The position numbers and the translations under genes are program-made. Positions 56,418 through 64,000 of a stretch of DNA of 64,000 nt are shown here, piece by piece. The notes below the pieces were generated by a model that was given only the letters and a program-made list of their open reading frames with translations, was not told the DNA's origin and did no database searches. Source of the stretch: Enoplolaimus lenunculus (Eukaryota; Nematoda; Enoplea; Enoplida; Thoracostomopsidae). Each line of letters begins with the position of its first letter. The first letter of the stretch is position 1. Where the stretch lies: NCBI GenBank assembly GCA_030248215.1, contig JASANG010003383.1, positions 1 to 64,000 on the forward strand, given 5' to 3'.

Positions 56418-56580
56418 GGCACTACACAAACGGAGCCAAATTCGACTCCGCCAGAGTCAAACGTGCGACGCAGTGAATCGAATTTGACTCTGGCAGAGTC
56501 GAAATTTGATTCAATTTGTCGTACTCCCAAAAAGCCTATTTCGAAGAGAGCCAATTTCACTCATCATTTTTTGCAGTGTA
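56365..56580. mobile_element. Palindromic GAGTCAAATTGACTC MITE, whole copy
   Basis: It runs from TACACTGCAAAAAATGGTGA to the inverse TCATCATTTTTTGCAGTGTA, with inner GACTCCGCCAGAGTC and GACTCTGGCAGAGTC palindromes. Confidence 0.9.
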
Positions 56581-57230
56581 GCACTTAGTTGTTAGTTCTG
56601 TGCCTGTATTCTCAAATGTGTGTAACACCTACCACCGCTAGGTGATGAATCATGTAGTTTTTCAACAAATCTGTTGCGAACTTCAGAATTTAAACATTTA
56701 TTGCACTTTAAAAGTCACTTTTGTAGCATGTTTTAGCGAATCGTATTACTAACTATCAATTGGGGCCCAGCTGGTACGTGCGCACTTGAAATACTATGTC
56801 CCCTAGTTTCTATATTTACAATTTCGCTTGTAAATTTCGCTGTCATTTTGCGTTAAAATTTAGCAACAAAATGTTTATCAATCATTGGTCAAATTAAAAT
56901 TATTACGTATTATTCCAAGCACAATAGAATTGTGTGCGGAATAAAGACCGTTGTCCAGCGCGAGTGAGGGTAAGAAATCTATTGTGCCATAAAATATGCT
57001 TTAGACCTTAGAGTTTTCGCTACTTGTTGAATAGTAGATTTGGCAGTTTTGGCTATGCTGTAGTTTGCGTTCCATACCATGTATATTCTCAAATGTGTGT
57101 AGCACCTATATATTATCAGTTGGTGATAAATCATGTAGTAGACAAGAGTGCAAGTTGGCAAAATTTGTGTGGGACAAAGAGTGCCAGCGCGCGTTGCGTT
57201 TTTGCATACAATTTATTACGTATATGCCGA

Positions 57231-57415
57231 ATGGCGATCAGGCCCGCAGCCAACTCACTTTGCTATTGGGGCTAAACATTTTTCAGGAGGTGCATACAAG
57301 GGTTTTCGATGACTTACACTCAATGCCAAAAAATTTCTAGGGACAGACAAGTATTCCAGGGAGGATGTGCTCACCCTGGTCCCCGTCTGGCTTTGGTACT
57401 ACACACGGCTGGAAA
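57231..57415. mobile_element. CAAGGGTTTTCGATGAC-type repeat
   Basis: CAACTCACTTTGCTATTGGG, ACAAGGGTTTTCGATGACTTA and CTCACCCTGGTCCCCGTCTGG follow the family order seen at 19770-19960 and 8632-8760. Confidence 0.7.
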
Positions 57416-58185
57416 ATATAGCTTTACGTTTCTTGTTTTGCGTCAGGTCCGCAGCCAAAGGGCGGATGGCAGGTGGTCTCAACCTCCCTGATGAAATTTT
57501 ACCTATCAGAGCGTGTTTACTTTTGAGTAGATTTGACACGTTTCGATTGTGTCGTTAATCTGTATTCATGGTTGCTATTTGGTTTTGAAAATTTTGGCCG
57601 TAGCTCAAATTCAATTATAATGTCAAAAGCATTGAGCTTAAGCAGATGTGTACGTATGGAGTATAACTTGTAAACACGCAAACGATTGACCACAGAATGG
57701 TTGTGTTTATATGGTTAAAATTAGAAAAATCTATTCTAGCTTGAAAACCAGAGCGTGTCGAAAATTAACCTACTTATTTGGCGAGGTTTTTCGACTTTAA
57801 GTCTGCTTATTGGTATAATTGTAAAAATTACACTGCCGCTTACTCTGGAGCATCTAAACTTATATAATGAGTTTCTGCGCTTGGCGAGTGGAAACCTGAT
57901 AGGTTGTGGAAAGTCGCCAACAAAAGGATCAGTTCCAGCGGACGACCAATCGACGACTCACAAAAATCGCACTCCAAAAAGTTGACTGTTAAACCAGATT
58001 AGGTTGCAAGACTACGATGTGAAGTAGGAGTGAATATGATAAAACGGAAGCACTCGAGTTGAGATAGGTCAAATGATTCGGACGTGGCCAGCGACAGGCG
58101 TTACTGTATTTCGTTGAAGCGTCGGACCTCATTGACGTCAAAATAAAACACAGTAATCCTGTAGTTTTGTAACCGCTGAACTGAT

Positions 58186-58363
58186 CAAAGATGCCAGGGA
58201 CACTGAAATGATCAGGGCCGTTAAGCCTAACCTTTAGAATCATCGTAGGAATAAGCCTATATTTAAGCCTAAGTCTAAGCAAGAATATTTAGTGTTAAGT
58301 TCATGCTAACACCGTTGCAGTCTCGCGGAAAAATGATCTATCCCTGATCTATGCATGGGCCGA
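58186..58363 (-). mobile_element. TTAGGC-core MITE, minus-strand copy
   Basis: GATCAGGGCCGTTAAGCCTAACC, then CCTATATTTAAGCCTAAGTC, then GTCTCGCGGAAAAATGATC and CCTGATCTATGCATGGGCC. The order is the inverse of 48273-48420. Confidence 0.7.
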
Positions 58364-58880
58364 AGTCAGGAAAAATTTTCCAGCACTCTCCAGAGATAGC
58401 GAAAAAATCACAATCAGTCATGTGCTGAATCGGACCGTACATTAATATTTAATTTTTCTCAGCAAAAAATAGATTCTGGGGCCATATTTTCAAATATGTA
58501 TAGCAACTATCATAAGTTAGTAATAGGTTTTCTAACTCACTAGCTAGTGCAGTTGTTAAACTCCAAATTGGTACAGGAGTAGAACGTAACAAATGCGAAA
58601 AAAGAGCCAAATTTTGAGCCTCTGCATTCACTGGTTTTACAAAACCTATCCCCAACTGGTGATACGTGCTACACACATTTGTTAATACTGGCCCTGGAAT
58701 AGAGTGATAAATCCAACATATATTTGAACGTCCTACACTCTTTATTTATTTTAAGACAAACTTTGCTAACATGTAGCTACGTATTTATTAACGTTTTAAT
58801 ACTTATACTAAATAATTCTTAATTTCTGATCAATAGTTCAAATAACCGATTTCGCATGGTTTTTCTCGTTATACTTCGTA

Positions 58881-60995
58881 ATGGACCTCATTACCAGTAC
58901 CGTTGCTATTTTGATAGCTGTTGCCTTACTGCACCAATCGTCGTACAATGATGCGCTCCAGGATATTTCAGATGCTCCATTGAATATACAACATTTGGAG
59001 CTGATAGGCCATGGGTCACCCGAATCAATGAGTAGCGAGCTTGTCGAACAACGAACAGTAAGTTTGATTTTGGAAATTTCAAGAATACACATTGCACGCC
59101 GTAAGCTTAAAAAATCGAATCTACACTAATTCCACACCCGGCAAGTTGCCGCCCTATAATGTAAGCATAAATTTAAGCGTAATGCCAATCCTAACCTTTA
59201 GTTAAGCATAATGATGGGCGACGAATTGTCGAGTGGACGAAATTTCGGATTACAAGTTACCGGACGACAAGTTGTCGCCTGTCGGGTGACAAACCGTCGT
59301 GACACCTAAAAATCGACCGCTTATTCAGAGATAATGAAACAATCTTGGACTTGCCAATGATACCGATGAGAAAATTGTAACATTTTATCAGAACCACCGG
59401 AAATAATTTATTAGGAGTGAGAACAAGGGAATTATAGGAAAATATAACATTAAACCGATCATGTCAAATATATTTTGTTTGCTTCTTTAATATTAAATCG
59501 TAATAAATTCCGCCTACTCAGCTGGTTCCGGTATTATGGTTGAAATTGGTTGTAACTTTTGACTTAGGTCAGGTTAGTGAGAGCAACAGTCGCTAATGAC
59601 GCTTTTACAAAAGAGTGTGCAACTGAAAACATTCTGTGTAGAAAAGTTTGTACCCAGTGTATGTTGCGTATTTGGCATGGATCCTCCTTATTTAGAGGGG
59701 GGTACAACTTGAGCAAAACCATGGTACTGTACGTATGCGACATCAAAAATACTCCGCTTATAGTTTAATTTACGGGTATTGCATGTGACAGCGACCTCCC
59801 TTTTAATAAGGGAGAGGGGGTCGACCAAAAACGCAACGCCAGGTGGTACGTTTTTTATCATGCAGAACTCCAGCAGTTGCATACTCTTGTTCCATACACT
59901 CTTAGTGAGAGTAAGCCAGTTGTATTTTTTGAACATGGTGTAGTTGAAATCTTGAAGCTTTAGCATCCAACAATACTTCAATTCTTAGATAAAAAATCGT
60001 AAACCTAACCTGCACTGTTTCAAAAGTTTTACAGCGATTACGAAGAAAACTAGAAAACTGAAAATCTGAATGTACAGTGTATAACAACTTTAAATTTATT
60101 TTAAATCAAATTCTATTAGCTACGTATTTAATTATATGTCAGCTACAAAATGGTCTTGTTTCTGTAATTATTACGCCATTTTTTCAGGATGCTCGCATTG
60201 TAAAATCGTCAACATTTGCTCAAATATACAAACTTGGCTATAAATTGGTGCTAATTTGTATCGCGGAAGGTGTGCCAATGCCCGATATCAAATGGTACAA
60301 AGAAGGCGTCGCGCTTCCACAACAAAGGTCTACTCATGTAAGCTTCTTGGATAGTTGTCACTGAACCTGCTAATCAGATCTACCGTGGAATTTCTAACCT
60401 TAAAATTTTTCTTCTGTGAATATGACAAGTTCATTTCTGTTAATAACTAAATGCTAGGTAAGACAAATAAGTTGAAAAACGAAGCCATACATCATAGGCG
60501 TGGTTTTCGCCAAACCAGAGTTTTGGCCGTTCCCATGATCATACTATTTGGGAGTACACGTAAAAATGCAAGTAATAAACTTACACATCACTTTCTTAAT
60601 AAACGAACCAATGTTACTTTCAGGACCGTAACAGTGGAATACGCGTTATTCTTAAGTCTAAGCATAACCTCGGCGTAAGAATAGGCATATAACAATGCCT
60701 ATGCCTAAGCCCACTCCTATGGCTTGACCTTAGCAACATATTAGACAAAGTGTATAGAGCTTGCTCTATTGAAGTTCTATGGAAAAATGGTATACCACTC
60801 AACGTAACATTGGGCCAGCAATCTGATTAATTTCACAATTTTCAGATCAGCCACGAACATTTAGCTGACTTTCAATTCAAAAGTAAACTTGAACTCGATC
60901 CAACAACCGCCGGGGACCAAGGTATTTACACGTGTGTCGCAAGCAACGGTCATTCATTTGCAATCAAGAACTTCAAAGCCGAATACCGATATTAG
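58881..60995 (+). CDS. Secreted single-immunoglobulin-domain protein (OIG-like)
   Basis: Three exons in phase 0 give 158 aa: 58881-59057, 60188-60337, 60846-60995. Exon 1 encodes a signal peptide (MDLITSTVAILIAVALL) and a linker. Exons 2 and 3 together make one I-set-like Ig domain: Cys in LVLICIAEG, the core Trp in IKWYKEGV, and the strand-F motif DQGIYTCVASNG. The domain is split in its middle by one intron. There is no transmembrane segment or GPI signal, so it is likely secreted. Small one-Ig secreted proteins such as nematode OIG-4 act at synapses by stabilising receptor complexes; resemblance to that group (YKLVLIC...IKWYKEGV) is from memory and functional transfer is inference. Confidence 0.8.
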
Positions 60996-61394
60996 ACTGA
61001 AAACTCAGCTATCGTCGTGTCCAGAAACTTATGGCAGCGGTGACGCAACCAGAAAAAATATTATTCAGCAAAATTCCTGGTTAATTTTTGTTGCAACTTT
61101 ATTGCCAACATCATCAAATTAGCAAAGTAATTTGGCGCAATGCGGCGCAGGTGGTTCGGACTTGTGCTTCCGCTCAAAATTGTTCAACCATACTTGCGCA
61201 GGTAATTGATCACACAGTGGAAGAAACCAGAAAACATTATTTACCAAGTTTTGTCGCTCGGTTTGAACCTAAGTTCGAATTCAACTCTGCAAGATATTGG
61301 CGAAGAGTCTAACGGACATAAAAGGGAAAATTTTTGGTCACGAATCTAAAACTTGGCGATGATAACAATTTCGGAGAGATGTTGATTTTAACCA

Positions 61395-61544
61395 TGAGCC
61401 GTACTCTGTCCGGGGCTCAGCGCCCCCTGAAAAAATTTTGGCCCGTCAGAAGAAAGTTTTCCACATTTCTTGTAAAGTCAACGAAAACACTTGTATGCCC
61501 GTCCTGAAATTTGTAGCCAATCCCTTGCAAGTGAGCTGGCTACA
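61395..61544. mobile_element. CAAGGGTTTTCG-type repeat, inverse orientation
   Basis: GTCCGGGGCTCAGCGCCCCC at the left, AAAGTCAACGAAAACACTTG in the middle and GTGAGCTGGCTACACGCC at the right follow the same order as 50868-51025. Confidence 0.7.
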
Positions 61545-62019
61545 CGCCTCACTCGAAGGAAAGATGAAACATTAAGTTCTTGAAGTAAGGATGAATGTCA
61601 AAAATATAATGCTATTTTTTCGCGTTTCAAACATCATCCTTCAAAATGCTTTTTTCATAAGCGCAGAAACGCGAGAATGAATCGCTTGCGGATCAAAACG
61701 TTATTATGCGGGCAATTTCATTTGAAATGCGAAAAATGATTTGCATTTTTGACACGAATCCTAAATTGTTTTACTCGATACCAGAATTTTAAATTCTGAT
61801 TGCGTTTGACAGAAAATTGGAAACAGTGACATAGAAGGACTGTAAGCAGTAGTATTTGAAAAAATTAAGTTTGACTGTTGGTTTCTGTTAAAATTAGCTC
61901 AATGAGCACTAAAACCTCTTGGGTTAGAATTGATGAAGGAGTAAGTTGAACATTAAGCATTAGCATTGTTTCAACAAATATATGGATTGTGAGGAGCAGA
62001 AAAGCGCATTGTTGGTCTA

Positions 62020-62167
62020 ACCAATGTGTAGAACAGGGCCGTAACAGTGGTATAAGCATCTTTCTAAGCCGAAACCTAAGCTTTAGCAAAAAAATAGTCT
62101 GAAGCTTAAACTTCCTCTATTGCAGTCCCACAGAAGAACGTTCCTCATTTGATTTTTTACATGGGCC
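62020..62167 (-). mobile_element. TTAGGC-core MITE, minus-strand copy, well preserved
   Basis: CCAATGTGTAGAACAGGGCC, GTAACAGTGGTATAAGCATC, then GCAGTCCCACAGAAGAACG and ACATGGGCC. This copy shows the family ends clearly. Confidence 0.85.
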
Positions 62168-62698
62168 ATTGGTTTGAATACAAAGTCGCAGCTGAAACAT
62201 TCCGCCCCCAAGCTTAAGCCTAATTCTAAATGCAAGTGTTAGCCCGAACCCAATACTAAACGTAAATTTAATCAAAATCTCAATACCCAAACTTTTTGCC
62301 TAAAGTTTTGCCATAGCACTTTTGAAAACCTTCGAACTTCGAATTACTATTCATATAATACCGAGAGTATATTTCATTTTAGTTTCTTTCGACTTAGTCA
62401 AAATTTCAATTATTTTGTCAAATTGAAAATATTGTTTTCTGTTGCAAACCGTCAACGAATTAGCGCAAATCAAATTCGACAGTTCACAATTTTGACAGAA
62501 TTTAAACCACGATTTAGCATATTTTGTAGTATTAAATTACTTTATACCAAAACCAGAAGCTCGTGAAATCAAAGTTTGACAGTTGGTGAAATATGATTAA
62601 AATTTAAATACTTTTTTAAAAGTTCCATATATCGCTGTGGAACGTTTGATACAATTGCATTTGTACACACCCTCCACAAGCTTAAGCGTAAGCCTAAG

Positions 62699-62874
62699 GA
62701 CCGATGTAAAGATCAGTTGAGGAACGTTTTCTTGCTGGACTGCTATAGAGTAAGCTTACGCTTCTTTGGTTTAGACTTAGGTATAAAGTCATTCTTGCGC
62801 TTAGATTTAGGCTTCGACTTAGGCTTAGGAATATACTTATACTACGGTAAACGACCCTGTTTTTTACATTGGCC
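62699..62874 (+). mobile_element. TTAGGC-core MITE
   Basis: GGACCGATGTAAAGATCAGT at the left, CTGGACTGCTATAGAGTAAGC, then several TTAGGCTT units, and CGACCCTGTTTTTTACATTGGCC at the right. It directly abuts the CCCGAATAAG-type MITE. Confidence 0.85.
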
Positions 62875-62882
62875 AGTTTATG

Positions 62883-63340
62883 TACTGTAGCGACTCGAAA
62901 AAGGAGGGATTTATATTTATTTGGCTCTCTTTAGAGGGTGCCCCCCTTGATATTTGGTTAAGGACTGCTGTTTATTGTTCACCCCCGCCCCCCGCCGTCC
63001 TTTGTTACTGTTATATATCCGGTATTGCAACTATCCATTGAATTAAACGTTTATTTGTCGTTGTCTTGTATTAAAAACTTGACCGATAATGCACGGTTAT
63101 ACTTATGAATATACTTTCAAAACATAAGTATGCTTTAAAAATTCGACCTGAACATTATTTGGTCCTGAAGTCATTTATGCACTACAATTAGGGACAATTG
63201 ACATTTATTGAGTCTAATTAGGGTTTGGAAACTCTATCCGCTTACGAACTCTTATTAGAGATACGGACTCCAATTGAACAGTGCTCAAAATGGATAACCT
63301 CTCTAATTACCTCCCCCATCTTATTCGGGTCACTACAGTA
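62883..63340. mobile_element. CCCGAATAAG-type MITE (about 458 bp)
   Basis: TACTGTAGCGACTCGAAAAA at the left and TTATTCGGGTCACTACAGTA at the right. It contains the same inner tracts (AGAGGGTGCCCCCCTTGATA, GGGTTTGGAAACTCTATCCG) as the other copies. Confidence 0.9.
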
Positions 63341-63802
63341 GCCTGGTACTTTCCGCTTAAGGAAGCGCTGTGCGCTTAATTGTCATAATGAAAGCATAAA
63401 CTTCCTGTTTGAAATTTATCGCTGCGATTGGACTCATGCTGCGAGAAATTGTTTTCAATATTATTTTCAAGAATATTTCTAGTACTAAAATAGTTTAGAT
63501 TTTTCATTCAAAAAATTTTGTCTATACTTTACGTTTATTCCCGTTCATGCTTAGGGCCACAGCTATGAGGGGGCGAGAGCCGAGGGGTATTCGCAGTTCG
63601 CACCCTCTGCGGATTTATGGCCCACTAGGCCTAAAAATATTTTACAAAGTCTGAAGAATTCCATGTTACACAAATCTTTTCGCCCTTCCAAAAATCTTGT
63701 ATCTTAACCAATAGTTCGTGGTTGCGAAGGTTGGTATGATTGTTTTGGCGTGAGAATGGGCAATATATTGCAACTCCCGGCAAGCATCAGTGAATGTTTG
63801 CT

Positions 63803-63877
63803 CAATTCAGTATTGATTGGGACTCAAAATGGTGACTCCGCACTTATTACCCCCCTCTTGTTCGGGTCACTACAGTA
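63803..63877. mobile_element. Right end of a CCCGAATAAG-type MITE
   Basis: ATTGATTGGGACTCAAAATGG followed by CTTGTTCGGGTCACTACAGTA; only the terminal 70 or so bases are present. Confidence 0.75.
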
Positions 63878-64000
63878 CCTTAAAAGTAAAACTGAAATGA
63901 GGCCAAGATTCCTTTTAGTGCGATAATCTCTAGATTAAAGATATTGCTAACCCTAGCCTTGGCATAAACAAGTGCTAGTCCTAAGCATAAGCCTAAGCCT

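Larger units (their letters stand above)
43974..58880. other. Repeat-rich region of about 15 kb without a supported gene
   Basis: It is dominated by MITEs, duplications and a minisatellite, annotated separately. Two minus-strand candidate terminal exons were seen (about 45163-45300, and 53959-54093 encoding VNDLDTTNMTIVLQDLVSGK onwards to a stop), but neither could be joined to other exons or to a family. Upstream of the lipocalin, the stretch 43974-44630 should contain its promoter; no motif is clear. Confidence 0.6.
60996..64000. other. Repeat-rich flank with no supported gene
   Basis: Downstream of the Ig gene are a CAAGGGTTTTCG-type repeat (61395-61544), two TTAGGC-core MITEs, a CCCGAATAAG-type MITE and fragments of both families up to the end, where AAGCATAAGCCTAAGCCT begins another hexamer tract. 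Open frames such as 61088-61312 show no recognisable domain. Confidence 0.6.

Overview
The window looks like invertebrate animal DNA. It is AT-rich, has multi-exon genes with ordinary GT-AG introns and very dense short DNA repeats, and its genes match animal families (Mesh/SUSD2-like adhesion protein, CNTD1 meiotic cyclin-like protein, acyl-CoA-binding protein, lipocalin, single-Ig secreted protein). A tunicate or another invertebrate deuterostome is my best guess, but the sequence alone does not settle this.

Layout. (1) 2-7444: a nearly whole and very young Ty3/Gypsy LTR retrotransposon with 496-bp LTRs. It has three unusual parts: a 2A-type motif at the Gag N-terminus, a PWWP-like domain at the end of Pol, and a third gene in the envelope position that joins a NADAR/YbiA-like domain to an SGNH-hydrolase-like domain. 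It sits inside a small DNA transposon. (2) 7881-25358, plus strand: a 23-exon gene whose exon phases all agree, encoding a Mesh-like transmembrane protein (signal peptide, NIDO, E-set/IPT, AMOP, VWD, sushi, transmembrane helix, tail). (3) 27438-33911, minus strand: an 8-exon CNTD1 homologue, convergent with the Mesh-like gene. One of its introns carries a foldback element made of inverted minisatellites. (4) 34969-38801, minus: a 4-exon acyl-CoA-binding protein gene with SINE clusters in its first intron. (5) 40409-43973, minus: a 5-exon lipocalin gene. (6) 43974-58880: about 15 kb without a gene I can support, filled with miniature inverted-repeat elements (MITEs), tandem duplications and a GC-rich minisatellite. 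(7) 58881-60995, plus: a 3-exon gene for a secreted single-Ig-domain protein. (8) 60996-64000: more MITEs.

The host genes are functionally unrelated and show no operon-like logic. I worked out exon structures by hand from splice sites, phase agreement and family similarity; no database search was possible. The strongest candidate for something undescribed is the accessory gene content of the retrotransposon (NADAR + SGNH third ORF together with the PWWP-bearing Pol). The next strongest are the foldback element and the large MITE family built around TTAGGC-type hexamers.
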